From contig NZ_FOWC01000021.1 of assembly GCF_900115345.1 (NCBI RefSeq), positions 1 to 64,000 of the forward strand: 64,000 bases of DNA, in the 5' to 3' direction. The translations under genes and the position numbers were made by a program. Numbering within the stretch: position 1 is the first letter of the stretch; the number at the start of each line of letters is the position of its first letter. This DNA comes from Amycolatopsis rubida. Its GTDB lineage: Bacteria; Actinomycetota; Actinomycetes; Mycobacteriales; Pseudonocardiaceae. The notes under the pieces are model-generated. The model made no database searches. It had not been told where the DNA came from and was given only the letters and a program-made list of their open reading frames with translations. This document shows, piece after piece, positions 45,380 to 53,730 of this stretch.

Positions 45380-45699
45380 GGATGCGGTGAGACGCGCCCG
45401 GCTGGGTGACCGCGGCTGGCCCTGGCCGAGGGCGAGCGTGGGCGGAGCGGACGGTTCGGGCGGTGGCGGGCCCGGCAGAACCGGACGCGGGCGGGCGGAC
45501 GGTTCGGGCGGTAGCGGACCCGGCAGAACCAGACGCAGGCGCGCGGACGGTTCGGGCGCGGGCGGCGGCGATCGCGGTCGTGCGCGGCGATCGCGGCGGT
45601 GCGTGGCAAAGGCAACCCCCGCACTGGCCCGCGGCCACCGGCGACCGCGGCCCACAGGCCAAGCGAGCCCGCACAGCAGCGGTCCCCGGCCGAGGGGGG
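45380..45699. repeat. Gene-free spacer with 48-bp tandem repeat
   Basis: A core GCGGACGGTTCGGGCG recurs at 45447, 45495 and 45543, an exact 48-bp period with decaying third copy; a CGATCGCGG(C/T) motif then recurs to 45600. Long frames on both strands are Arg/Pro-rich products of the repeat and are not genes. GC is well above 75%. Confidence 0.7.
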
Positions 45700-46665
45700 T
45701 CAGTTGAGCGGCAAAACGTACCCGTAATTCCGCTCGGCCGTGCGATACCCGCACCGCTCGTACACCGCGAGCGCACGATGGGTGTTGTCCACGTCCACCG
45801 ACAGCGACGACCTCTCGAAGCCAGCCGCGCGCCCGGCTTCGAGGGTGTGGGCCAGCAGGGCCGACGCCAGTCCTCGCCCGCGCGCCTCCGCCAGGGTCCC
45901 GACGTAGTTGACGTGCAGTTCCCGCACCCCCGTCGCCAGTGCGTCCGCCTCGTAGAACGACGACATCACGAACGCCACCACCCGGTCGCGCTCCGGAGAA
46001 AGGAGGAGGAACGACAAGTCCGGCTGGAAGTCCTTGTTGCCGCGGAACCGGTGCTTCCACTCGTCGGCCGAGAGCCACGTGCTGCCCCAGTGACCGGCGA
46101 ACGCGGCGTTGCGTGCGTCGAGAACCAAGGCGTCGTAGTGTTCTTCGCAGGCGGCCAGCGGAAGGTCGTCCGGGAGCGGCGGGGCGGGAGGCAGCGAAGT
46201 CAGGTCCGCGCGCATCTCCACGAAGGTGCGCTCCTGCTTGAACCCGCCGCGTTCGAGGAGCGAGATGTACCAACGCTCGTTCTCGTGCGCACCGGCGTGG
46301 AGTTCGAGCTTCGCGTCCGGGAAGTGCTGGGCGTGGACATTCCGGCCCGTGCGCACGAGCCACTCGGTCAGCACCGAAGCGACCTCGTCCGTCCGGTGTT
46401 CCGGGTCGGTCAGCGACGCCACGTGCGGCTGGTGCACCGGCTCGGCGGCGGCGCGCGGGACGACCAGGGCGTAGCTCACCAGGCGCGGACCATCCCACGC
46501 TCCGATGCTCGCGCCGGGCAGATCGACCGAGGGGCCCGACATTTCCTGGCGCACGTCGCCCTCGTCCCAGTGCTCACCGGTCCGGTCGGTTTCCTCGGCG
46601 ACCGCGCAGAGCCGGGTGACGGCCTCGACGTCGGCGAGCGTGAGCGGGCGCCAGGTGAGTTCCAT
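45700..46665 (-). CDS. GNAT-family N-acetyltransferase with two tandem domains
   Basis: A 321-residue protein with two GNAT halves (about 1-160 and 165-321). The second is complete: YVGTLAEARGRGLASALLAHTLEA (acetyl-CoA loop, about 260-283) and AVYERCGYRTAERNY at the end. The first is degenerate. The two-domain shape is like mycothiol synthase MshD, but sequence and motifs do not identify it as MshD, so the substrate stays open. ATG at 46665 is favoured by TACTCT ending 7 nt upstream; an upstream in-frame start would lie in the promoter. It is divergent from yaaA, 66 bp apart. Confidence 0.82.
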   Translation of the reverse strand: MELTWRPLTLADVEAVTRLCAVAEETDRTGEHWDEGDVRQEMSGPSVDLPGASIGAWDGPRLVSYALVVPRAAAEPVHQPHVASLTDPEHRTDEVASVLTEWLVRTGRNVHAQHFPDAKLELHAGAHENERWYISLLERGGFKQERTFVEMRADLTSLPPAPPLPDDLPLAACEEHYDALVLDARNAAFAGHWGSTWLSADEWKHRFRGNKDFQPDLSFLLLSPERDRVVAFVMSSFYEADALATGVRELHVNYVGTLAEARGRGLASALLAHTLEAGRAAGFERSSLSVDVDNTHRALAVYERCGYRTAERNYGYVLPLN

Positions 46666-46672
46666 GCGAGCC

Positions 46673-46678
46673 AGAGTA
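46673..46678 (-). promoter_or_regulatory. -10 element for a leaderless GNAT transcript
   Basis: TACTCT on the minus strand ends 7 nt before the ATG at 46665; no ribosome site. Confidence 0.45.
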
Positions 46679-46719
46679 AGGAGCGGCACACGGCCGCCGC
46701 ACCTGGATTACCGGGCGGT

Positions 46720-46725
46720 TACGCT
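46720..46725 (+). promoter_or_regulatory. -10 element for a leaderless yaaA transcript
   Basis: TACGCT ends 6 nt before the GTG at 46732. With the opposing TACTCT the 66-bp spacer would hold two leaderless promoters. Confidence 0.4.
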
Positions 46726-46731
46726 CCGGGG

Positions 46732-47475
46732 GTGCTGGTGCTCCTCCCCCCTTCAGAAACCAAGGCCGGCGGCGGCAAAGGCGCGCCGCTGGACCTGGAC
46801 GCCCTGTCGTTCCCAGAGTTGAACCCCGTGCGCGCCAAACTGGCCGACGCCCTCGTGGAGCTTGCGGCGGACGTCCCCGCGAGCCTCGCCGCGCTGGGCA
46901 TCTCCGCGCGCCAAGCGGACGAGGTCACCCGCAACGCCCACCTCTGGACCTCCCCGACGATGCCCGCGCTGCGCCGCTACACCGGCGTTCTCTACGACGC
47001 GCTCGACATCAAGAGCTTCACCCGCGCCGGACTAGCCAAAGCACACCAGCGGCTGGCCGTCACGTCTTCTCTGTTCGGCGTCGTAGCAGCAACAGACCCC
47101 ATCCCGGCCTACCGCCTCTCCGGCGGCAACACGGTTCCCGCGCTAGGCACCGTGCGAGGACTGTGGAAGCCGGTCCTGGAACCAGTGCTGCACGACGTCG
47201 AAGGCCTGGTAGTAGACCTCCGCTCGGGCACGTACGCCGCCTTCGCAAAGCTGCGCTCGGACGCAGTGACCGTCCGCGTAGTAACCGAAGACGCCAACGG
47301 CAACCGCACCACAGTGAGCCACTTCAACAAGGCCTACAAAGGCAAACTGGCCGCAGTACTGGCCACCTCGCGAAGCGAACCGTCCACTGTGGACCAACTA
47401 GTGCGCGTAATCGCCAAAGCAGGCCTGACCGTAGAACGCACCGGCGACCACGCCCTGGAATTGCTCACCGACTGA
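46732..47475 (+). CDS. yaaA: YaaA family peroxide-stress protein
   Basis: A 247-residue UPF0246 protein. The start LVLLPPSETKAGGG, the middle YTGVLYDALD and GLWKPVL, and the end SHFNKAYKGKLAAVL are the conserved blocks of the YaaA family (DUF328), which in E. coli lowers free iron and protects DNA from peroxide. It is a soluble, possibly DNA-binding protein. Length matches. The GTG at 46732 is supported by the TACGCT element. Fits a peroxide theme with AhpE. Convergent with the downstream FAD oxidase. Confidence 0.87.
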   Translation: MLVLLPPSETKAGGGKGAPLDLDALSFPELNPVRAKLADALVELAADVPASLAALGISARQADEVTRNAHLWTSPTMPALRRYTGVLYDALDIKSFTRAGLAKAHQRLAVTSSLFGVVAATDPIPAYRLSGGNTVPALGTVRGLWKPVLEPVLHDVEGLVVDLRSGTYAAFAKLRSDAVTVRVVTEDANGNRTTVSHFNKAYKGKLAAVLATSRSEPSTVDQLVRVIAKAGLTVERTGDHALELLTD

Positions 47476-47518
47476 CCATCCGCCACCAGCGCACCCCACC
47501 AGCGAGGCGCCCAGCCCC

Positions 47519-47612
47519 TCCCCCGCACCTCGATACGAAGCCCCCTGCACACTCAACCTTCGGGGTGCCCCACGCGACCAAGGCGGGCGCAACGTCGCCC
47601 CCAGGCGACGAG
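47519..47612. repeat. Second dispersed repeat, copy 2
   Basis: ACCTCGATACGAAGCC (47527-47542) resembles CCCCGATACGAAGCC at 3650-3664. The rest (47545-47612: GCACACTCAACCTTCGGGG...CCCCAGGCGACGAGC) matches 36532-36595. It lies between convergent genes. Confidence 0.55.
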
Positions 47613-47620
47613 CCGTCCCC

Positions 47621-48709
47621 TCAAGAAAACCTCCCCGCCCCCAACCCGGCCAGCAACTCCCCGGGAACGTCCGCCCCCAGCACCAACTCCGCCACCAACT
47701 TCCCGGCGAACGGCCCCAAGGTAAGCCCGGCCGGCCCGAACCCGGTCGCCAGATACAACCCCGGCGCCACCTGCCCCAGCAACGGCAGCCCATCCGGCGA
47801 CACCGGCCGAAACCCGACCCGCGTCTCCACCAGCCCCGCGTCCCCCAGCCCAGGCGCAACAGCCAACGCCTGCTCCAGCACTTCCCGCTGCCCAGCCGCG
47901 GTCACCCGATGGTCGAACCCGGCCTCGCTCTCCCGAGTAGCTCCCGCCACCACCCGGCCGCCGGGAAACGCCAGCAGATAATGGCTGCTCCGAGGCAACA
48001 CCACCGGCCAGCCGGCGGTCTCCACCCCAGGCAGGTCGAAATGACTGATCTGCCCCCGCTGCGGCACAACCGGCACCGGCACCCCCAACGCCTCAGCCAC
48101 CTGCCCCGACCAGGCCCCGGCAGCGAGCACCACCGCATCCCCGGCCACTTCCTCCGCCCCGGCCCGCACCCGCAACCCAGGCTCCAACGAAGCCTCAGCG
48201 GTCACGAACTCAACGCCCCGGTCAATCGCCGCGGAGATCAGCGCACGACGCAGCACCTGCCCGTCCACCCGCCCGGCCCCCGACAGACGCACCGCGGCCA
48301 GCCCCGGAGCCAACGGCGGAAAAAGCTCCCGCGCCTGCCCCTCGTCAAGCCGCTCAAGGACCCCGGCCTCCGGCGCGTCCGCCACCCGCCCGGCAAGCCG
48401 GTCATAAGCCGCGGTCAGCTCGTCCTCAAGAGCCGACACCACCATCCCGCCGACCACCTCGTACGACGATTCATGCCCAGCCTCGCTCAATTCCGCCGCC
48501 AACGCCGGGTAGTACCGCCCAGCAGCGGCCGCGAGCGGATAAACCGCTTCGTCCCAGGCGGAGGTCCAAGGGCTGACAATCCCGGCGCCCGCGTCGGTCG
48601 CCACCCCGGCCCGATCCGCGTCCACCACGACGACGTCCGCTCCAAGCAGCGCCAGATGGTAAGCCGTCGAAGCCCCGCCGATTCCGCTGCCGATCACGAT
48701 CACGCGCAT
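47621..48709 (-). CDS. FAD-dependent amino-acid oxidase (DAAO/glycine-oxidase-like)
   Basis: A 362-residue DAO-family flavoprotein: N-terminal dinucleotide fold VIVIGSGIGGASTAYHLALLGADVVVVD (2-30), substrate barrel and a C-terminal FGPAGLTLGPFAGKL. GFRPVSPDGLPLLGQVAPGLYLATG (about 315-339) is the family's FAD-closing loop. Members oxidise glycine, D-amino acids or N-methylated amino acids. No thiazole genes are adjacent, so ThiO is not supported. ATG at 48709 lies 4 nt after the upstream stop with AGGGTGAAG as site: an operon with the CrtI-like gene. Convergent with yaaA. Confidence 0.8.
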   Translation of the reverse strand: MRVIVIGSGIGGASTAYHLALLGADVVVVDADRAGVATDAGAGIVSPWTSAWDEAVYPLAAAAGRYYPALAAELSEAGHESSYEVVGGMVVSALEDELTAAYDRLAGRVADAPEAGVLERLDEGQARELFPPLAPGLAAVRLSGAGRVDGQVLRRALISAAIDRGVEFVTAEASLEPGLRVRAGAEEVAGDAVVLAAGAWSGQVAEALGVPVPVVPQRGQISHFDLPGVETAGWPVVLPRSSHYLLAFPGGRVVAGATRESEAGFDHRVTAAGQREVLEQALAVAPGLGDAGLVETRVGFRPVSPDGLPLLGQVAPGLYLATGFGPAGLTLGPFAGKLVAELVLGADVPGELLAGLGAGRFS

Positions 48710-48713
48710 GTCT

Positions 48714-50261
48714 TCACCCTGCCTGTCCGCCGCCGAAACGTCGACCGAGCACCGCCATCGCCGCGTTGTGCCCGGGAATCCCGCTGACCCCGCCACCACG
48801 GACCGCGCCGGCCCCGCACAGCAACACCCGCTCGTGCGCGGTCTCGACGCCCCAGGTCCCCGCCGTCTCGTCCTCGCCGTAGGGCCACGACAGGTCGCGG
48901 TGGAAGATGTGCCCGCGTGGCAATCCCAGCTCCGCCTCCAAATCCAGCGGCGTTTTGGCTTCGATGCACGGTTTCCCGTCGTCGTCCAGCAGCAGACAGT
49001 CCTCGATCGGCTCCGCGAGCACGCTGTCCAGCGACGCCACCGTGGCCCGCAGCGCCTGCGCGCGCGCCCCGTCGTTGTCCGCCTCGAACAGCCGAGCCGG
49101 CATGTGCAGGCCGAACAATGTCAGCGTCTGCACGCCCGCCGACCGCTCAGCCGGGCCGAGAATCGAGGGATCAGTCAGCGAATGACAGTAGATCTCGCAC
49201 GGCGGCACGGTCGGAATCCGGCCCTCCGCGGCCTCCTGGTAAGCAGTTTCGAGCTGGGCAAACGATTCGTTGACGTGGAATGTCCCGCCGAACGCGTCGC
49301 GCGGATCAACCGCCGCCTCACGCAGCCGAGGGAGCCGGCGCAGCACCATGTTCACCTTCAGTTGCGCGCCCTCCGGCGACGCCGCGGACTCCTCGCCGAG
49401 CAACCGGGCGAGCGTGCGCGGCGCGACATTCGCCAGCACATGCCCGCCGACCACGACGCGGTCGGCATCGCCTGCGCGGTAACGAACTTCTCCGTCCGGC
49501 GTCACAGACAGCACCTCCGCGCCGGTGACCAGCGTCGCCCCAGCGCGACGAGCGGCGTCGGCGAGAGCATCGGTGACCGCGCCCATCCCGCCGACCGGGA
49601 CGTCCCAGTCACCAGTCCCGTTGCCGATGAGGTGATAGAGCAGGCAACGGTTCTGCCGAAGCCGCTCGTCGTCCGCGGAGGCGAAAGTGCCGATCAACGC
49701 GTCAGTGAGCACGACCCCGCGCACGACGTCGTCGTCGAACAACTCGCGCAGCGTTTCCCCTGCCGGACGCTCGAAAAACGTCGTCCACACCTCGTCGTCG
49801 CCGATCCGGCGCCGCAACTCGGCACGCGTCGGCAACGGCTCGGTCAGCGAAGCGAAAGTCGCTTCCGCCACCCGTGCCGCCGAGGCGTAAAACCGTTGCC
49901 AGGCCGCATAGTCCTTAGTGGACCCAGTGACCGCGCGGAACGACGCGCCGGTCCGCTCGCCGTCGCCCGTGTCGACAAGGAGACCCGTTCCGCCGGCCGG
50001 GGTATAGGACGACATCCGCCGCCTCCGCAGCTGGACGCCCAAGCCCAGCTCGGCCGCGATCCGCTGGGGCAACAGGCTGACCAGGTACGAATAGCGCGAG
50101 AGCCGGACGTCCACGCCGGGGAAAGCGCGGAACGACACTGCCGCGCCACCGATCTCCGCACGCCGTTCCAGCACCAGCACCGACCGGCCGGCCCGGGCCA
50201 GATAGGCAGCGGCGACGAGCCCGTTGTGCCCGCCGCCCACGATCACCGCGTCGTAGTCCAC
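48714..50261 (-). CDS. Phytoene desaturase-like FAD/NAD(P)-dependent oxidoreductase
   Basis: A 515-residue CrtI-like flavoprotein: N-terminal FAD fold AVIVGGGHNGLVAAAYLARAGRSVLVLERR (5-34) followed by EIGGAAVS, and C-terminal LLCGAGAVRGGGVSGIPGHNAAMAVL, both typical of the phytoene dehydrogenase/retinol saturase family. No carotenoid genes (crtB, crtE) are near, so a carotenoid role is not supported; many actinobacterial homologues are of unknown substrate. Start GTG at 50261, with TAGGCT 7 nt upstream and no ribosome site. First gene of the operon with the DAO-type gene. Confidence 0.8.
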   Translation of the reverse strand: MDYDAVIVGGGHNGLVAAAYLARAGRSVLVLERRAEIGGAAVSFRAFPGVDVRLSRYSYLVSLLPQRIAAELGLGVQLRRRRMSSYTPAGGTGLLVDTGDGERTGASFRAVTGSTKDYAAWQRFYASAARVAEATFASLTEPLPTRAELRRRIGDDEVWTTFFERPAGETLRELFDDDVVRGVVLTDALIGTFASADDERLRQNRCLLYHLIGNGTGDWDVPVGGMGAVTDALADAARRAGATLVTGAEVLSVTPDGEVRYRAGDADRVVVGGHVLANVAPRTLARLLGEESAASPEGAQLKVNMVLRRLPRLREAAVDPRDAFGGTFHVNESFAQLETAYQEAAEGRIPTVPPCEIYCHSLTDPSILGPAERSAGVQTLTLFGLHMPARLFEADNDGARAQALRATVASLDSVLAEPIEDCLLLDDDGKPCIEAKTPLDLEAELGLPRGHIFHRDLSWPYGEDETAGTWGVETAHERVLLCGAGAVRGGGVSGIPGHNAAMAVLGRRFGGGQAG

Positions 50262-50268
50262 CGCCGCG

Positions 50269-50274
50269 AGCCTA
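50269..50274 (-). promoter_or_regulatory. -10 element for a leaderless CrtI-like transcript
   Basis: TAGGCT on the minus strand ends 7 nt before the GTG at 50261. Supports that start. Confidence 0.45.
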
Positions 50275-50344
50275 ATGCTTGACCAGGAGCGCGCTCCAGG
50301 CTTTAGCGTCGCCGGAGACAGGATCCAGCGCAGAAGGAGCGACC

Positions 50345-51331
50345 ATGACCGACGTCCCGACCCGGAACCTCGGCGGACTGACGGTTTCCGCACAGGGCCT
50401 GGGCTGCATGGGAATGAGCCACGGCTACGGCGCGACCGACGACGCGCAGTCGATCGAGACGCTGCGCCACGCCGTCGACCTCGGGGTGAATTTCCTCGAC
50501 ACCTCTGACTTCTACGGCTCCGGCCACAACGAGCAACTGATCGGCCGCGCGATCGCCGACCGCCGCGACGAGGTCGTGCTCGCCACGAAATTCGGCATCG
50601 CGAACCGCCTCGGCGAACCGACCCAAGTCCGCGGCGACGCCGCCTACGTGCACCAAGCCTGCGACGCCTCGCTGCGACGGCTCGGCATCGACCACATCGA
50701 CCTGTACTACCTGCACCGAGTCGATCCGGATGTGCCGATCGAGGAAACCGTCGGCGCGATGGCCGAACTGGTTCAAGCCGGGAAAGTCCGCCACCTCGGG
50801 CTTTCCGAGGCGAGCGCGCGGACCGTCCGGCGCGCACACGCGGTGCACCCGATCGCGGCGCTGGAGAGCGAATGGTCCCTGTGGACCCGCGACCTGGAAG
50901 CCGAAATCGCACCGACCTGCCGGGAACTGGGCATCGGCATCGTCCCGTTCTCCCCGCTCGGCCGCGGCTTCCTGACCGGCCGCTACCGCTCGACCGCGAC
51001 GATGGCGGACAACGATGTGCGGCGCTATCAGCCCCGTTTCGCCGACGGCAATCTCGACCGGAATCTCGCGATCGTGGCGAAACTGGAGGAGCTGGCCACC
51101 GCGAAGGAGGTCACGACCGGACAGCTGGCGCTGGCGTGGGTGCAGGCGCGCGGCGAGGACGTGGTGCCGATCCCGGGCACGCGGCGGAAGCAGTACCTGG
51201 AGGAAAACCTCGCGGCCCTGACCGTAGACCTCACCACCGACGATCTCGCCGCGATCGAGGCCGTCGCCGCGCCGGAGAACTTCGCGGGCGAGCGCTACGA
51301 CGCGGCGCATCTCGCATTCGTCAACCGCTGA
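50345..51331 (+). CDS. Aldo/keto reductase
   Basis: A 328-residue NADPH-dependent TIM-barrel oxidoreductase. The tetrad is present: Asp in FLDTSDFYGSG, Tyr in DFYG (about 57), Lys in ATKFG (about 84) and His in YYLHRVDPD (about 125). The C-terminal VVPIPGTRRKQYLEEN motif binds the NADPH phosphate. It resembles the YakC/AKR13 group. Substrates are unknown aldehydes. ATG with AAGGAG upstream. It is followed by a strong hairpin. Confidence 0.9.
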   Translation: MTDVPTRNLGGLTVSAQGLGCMGMSHGYGATDDAQSIETLRHAVDLGVNFLDTSDFYGSGHNEQLIGRAIADRRDEVVLATKFGIANRLGEPTQVRGDAAYVHQACDASLRRLGIDHIDLYYLHRVDPDVPIEETVGAMAELVQAGKVRHLGLSEASARTVRRAHAVHPIAALESEWSLWTRDLEAEIAPTCRELGIGIVPFSPLGRGFLTGRYRSTATMADNDVRRYQPRFADGNLDRNLAIVAKLEELATAKEVTTGQLALAWVQARGEDVVPIPGTRRKQYLEENLAALTVDLTTDDLAAIEAVAAPENFAGERYDAAHLAFVNR

Positions 51332-51336
51332 CCCGC

Positions 51337-51370
51337 CTGAGGCGACGCTGGATCTCCAGCGTCGCCTCAG
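51337..51370. terminator. Terminator after the aldo/keto reductase
   Basis: Perfect 16-bp hairpin (CTGAGGCGACGCTGGA and its complement) with a 2-nt loop, 5 bp after the stop. The right arm runs into a copy of the TetR 3' end. Confidence 0.85.
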
Positions 51371-51412
51371 CCGCCGGCCAAACGGTCCAGCGCATCGAAC
51401 GCCCGCGCGCGA
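51367..51412. repeat. Duplicate of the TetR gene 3' end
   Basis: TCAGCCGCCGGCC...GCATCGAACGCCCG matches the TetR stop-codon region at 51521-51566 (TCAGCCGCCGACC...GCATCGAACGCCCG). The offset is 154 bp. Confidence 0.7.
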
Positions 51413-51520
51413 CGAACTTTCCTCGTGCCTCCGAGCCAGTCCGGCCGAGACTGGCTCCCGCTCGAACCCGGCCCCTGGCGGTTCCCTTACCGACGCGAGC
51501 CATGGACGCAGCAGCCTGCC

Positions 51521-52123
51521 TCAGCCGCCGACCAGGCGATCGACCGCATCGAACGCCCGGGTCAACCGCTCCCGGTGCGACACCCTCAGCTCAGCGAGGT
51601 CCTGCCCCTCCAGCCGCCGCCGGATCGTCTCCACCGTCACAGTCCGGTAAGCCGCCACCACCAACGCCGCGACCAGCGCCGCGTCCCCGGAGAACCGCGC
51701 GTCCGCGGCGAGTTCCGCGGCCAGCTCGGCTTCCATCTCGTACCCGAACGCGCGCAGCCGCGCGATCAGTGCGGGCGACTCCGCGACCGTCCTCATCAGC
51801 GGCTCGATGTCGCCGCCCACGCCGGACAGCACGTGCCCGTCTTCCTGCAGCGTCAGCGCGAGCTGCCGGAGCGCGTCCACCACGCCGCCAGTCCGTTCGC
51901 GGACCGCCGACCGCACCAGTTCGATCGCCTCCGGCAGGCGGTCCAGCAGCAGGTCCTCCTTGCGCTCGAAGTGCGAAAACACCGTCACCTTGGACACCCC
52001 GGCCGCGGCGGCGACCTCGGCGATCGTGACCGCGTCGAACCCGCGTTCCAGGAACAGCCCGGTCGCGACCTCGGCGATCCGCGCCCGCGTCTTGGCTCCG
52101 CCTCGATCGCCGCGATTGGGCAT
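51521..52123 (-). CDS. TetR-family regulator of the adjacent monooxygenase
   Basis: A 200-residue TetR protein: helix-turn-helix VTIAEVAAAAGVSKVTVFSHF (about residues 32-52), then a helical ligand domain with the TetR_C pattern (LALTLQEDGHVL...ESPALIARLRAFGYEMEAEL). It is divergent from an FAD monooxygenase; a 24-bp palindrome in the 92-bp spacer is its likely operator. Such pairs usually detoxify a compound the regulator senses. ATG at 52123. The C-terminal coding end is duplicated downstream. Confidence 0.85.
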   Translation of the reverse strand: MPNRGDRGGAKTRARIAEVATGLFLERGFDAVTIAEVAAAAGVSKVTVFSHFERKEDLLLDRLPEAIELVRSAVRERTGGVVDALRQLALTLQEDGHVLSGVGGDIEPLMRTVAESPALIARLRAFGYEMEAELAAELAADARFSGDAALVAALVVAAYRTVTVETIRRRLEGQDLAELRVSHRERLTRAFDAVDRLVGG

Positions 52124-52146
52124 GAGTCCACCCTTCCGTGTTGTAT

Positions 52147-52170
52147 TTACCTGGTAAGCTTACTAGGTAA
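52147..52170. promoter_or_regulatory. Candidate TetR operator (24-bp palindrome)
   Basis: The two halves TTACCTGGTAAG and CTTACTAGGTAA form a palindrome broken only at one base pair. Each half contains TTAC-N3-GTAA, so two dimers or a tetramer could bind. It lies 24 bp before the TetR ATG and 46 bp before the monooxygenase ATG. Confidence 0.7.
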
Positions 52171-52215
52171 GCACACTTGGTTAAGCCGTCGGACAAGAGT
52201 AGAGGGGAGAACGAC

Positions 52216-53730
52216 ATGGAGCGCACTGAGGTGATCGTCGCGGGGGCCGGGCCCACCGGGCTGTTCCTCGCCGGGGAACTGGCGCTGCGCGGGGTGGCGG
52301 TGACGGTGCTGGACCGGTTGCCGGAGCCGGATCCGAACATCAAGGCCGGATCGGTCAACGTCGCCAGCGCCGAACTCCTCGACCGGCGCGGCCTGCTGCC
52401 CGCGGCGGAGGCGGCCCAACGGCGGTTCCTCGCGTCGGTCGGCAAATTCGGCCCGACCGTCGAGGCGGCCAAACGGGGCGGCCGCCGGTTCCTGGCCGCC
52501 GGGCACTTCGCCGGCTTCCTGTTCGACAACGACCTGATCGACCAGAGCGATCCCGTGCTCGCCGCGCACCGGGCGGTGTCGAACGGGCTCGGCGTGCCGC
52601 AGCAGGAAGTCGAGCTGATGCTCGGCGAACACTGCGCCACGCTTGGCGTCGACCTCCGGCGCGGCATCGAAGTGCACGGCGTGCGGGCCGCCGACGAGTC
52701 CGTGACAGTCCACACGAGCGCGGGCGAGTTCACCGCGGGCTGGCTCGTCGCGGCCGACGGCGGGCGGAGTGTCATCCGGAAGCAGCTCGGCATCGAGTTC
52801 GACGGCACAGATCCGGAGATGACCGGCTACCAGGCCATCGCCGACTTCGCAGACGCGAGCGGCCTGCGCCCGGGCTGGACCTGGACGCCGCGCGGCGTCT
52901 ACGCGTACGGCCCAGTCCCCGGCCGCATCTTCCTCAGCCGATTCCGGCAGCCGCCGGAGGACCGCGACGCCCCGGTGCCGGTCGAAGAGCTGCAGGAAGC
53001 CGTCCGCGAGGTCACCGGCGTCCCGGTCATCATCACCGGAATCCAGGGCCGGGCAACGCGCTTCACCGACAACGCGCGTCAGGCTCGGCACTACCGGCAC
53101 GGCCGCGTATTCCTGGCCGGCGACGCGGCACACGTCCACTCCCCGCTCGGCGGACAGGGCCTGAACCTCGGTCTCGGCGACGCGGCGAACCTCGGCTGGA
53201 AGCTCGCCGCGACCGTCCAAGGCTGGGCGCCTGCGGGACTGCTCGACACCTACGAAACCGAACGCCACCCGGTCGGCGCAGCAGTGCTCGACTGGACCCG
53301 TGCCCAGGTCGCTCTCCTGCGCGGCGACGAACGCACCGAACAACTGCGCGAAATCGTCGGCGGCGAACTGCTCCGAGTGCCCGCCGCGATGAACCGCATC
53401 GTCGCGCTGTCGTCCGGAATCCTGCAGCACTACGACGTCGCCGACGACGCCCCCGCCCCGGTCGGATCGATCGCCGGAGACGTCGAACTGACGTCCGGAA
53501 CCCGCCTCGCCGACCACGCACACGACGGCCGCTTCGTCCTCGTCGACCACTCCCCCGACAGCCGGTTCGCAGTATCCGGCTTGGACGACCGGCTCGCGTA
53601 CGTGGCCGATCCAGCGGACGAGCCGAGCCTGCTCGTCCGCCCGGACGGAGTGATCGTCTGGGCCAGTTCCGGAAGCGACGACCAGAAGCTCCTCGACACC
53701 GCACTCGCGCGATGGGCAGGCGCGAAATAA
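52216..53730 (+). CDS. FAD-dependent aromatic monooxygenase (PHBH-fold, FAD_binding_3)
   Basis: A 504-residue flavin monooxygenase: GxGxxG in VIVAGAGPTGLFLAGEL (6-22), the DG motif near WLVAADGGRS (about 175-184), and GDAAHVHSPLGGQGLNLGLGDA (about 299-320), with a C-terminal thioredoxin-like domain. The type includes PHBH, RdmE and rifampicin monooxygenases; it hydroxylates aromatic or polyketide rings using NAD(P)H and O2. Rifampicin degradation is possible but not shown. GAGGGGAG before ATG at 52216. Controlled, probably, by the divergent TetR. The last 20 codons are the first unit of a 131-bp repeat array. Confidence 0.87.
   Translation: MERTEVIVAGAGPTGLFLAGELALRGVAVTVLDRLPEPDPNIKAGSVNVASAELLDRRGLLPAAEAAQRRFLASVGKFGPTVEAAKRGGRRFLAAGHFAGFLFDNDLIDQSDPVLAAHRAVSNGLGVPQQEVELMLGEHCATLGVDLRRGIEVHGVRAADESVTVHTSAGEFTAGWLVAADGGRSVIRKQLGIEFDGTDPEMTGYQAIADFADASGLRPGWTWTPRGVYAYGPVPGRIFLSRFRQPPEDRDAPVPVEELQEAVREVTGVPVIITGIQGRATRFTDNARQARHYRHGRVFLAGDAAHVHSPLGGQGLNLGLGDAANLGWKLAATVQGWAPAGLLDTYETERHPVGAAVLDWTRAQVALLRGDERTEQLREIVGGELLRVPAAMNRIVALSSGILQHYDVADDAPAPVGSIAGDVELTSGTRLADHAHDGRFVLVDHSPDSRFAVSGLDDRLAYVADPADEPSLLVRPDGVIVWASSGSDDQKLLDTALARWAGAK

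Noticed and set aside
45387..45707. Gly/Arg-rich open frame in the 48-bp repeat
   Set aside because: Product of a repeat whose period is a multiple of three; no start site or family.
45700..46665. MshD (mycothiol synthase) identity for the double GNAT protein
   Set aside because: Architecture is similar but MshD-specific motifs could not be recognised; left as GNAT.
47621..48709. ThiO (thiamine pathway) identity
   Set aside because: No thiS, thiG or thiE nearby; generic DAO motifs only.
48714..50261. Carotenoid biosynthesis gene crtI
   Set aside because: No crtB/crtE/crtY neighbours; the CrtI-like family is broad.
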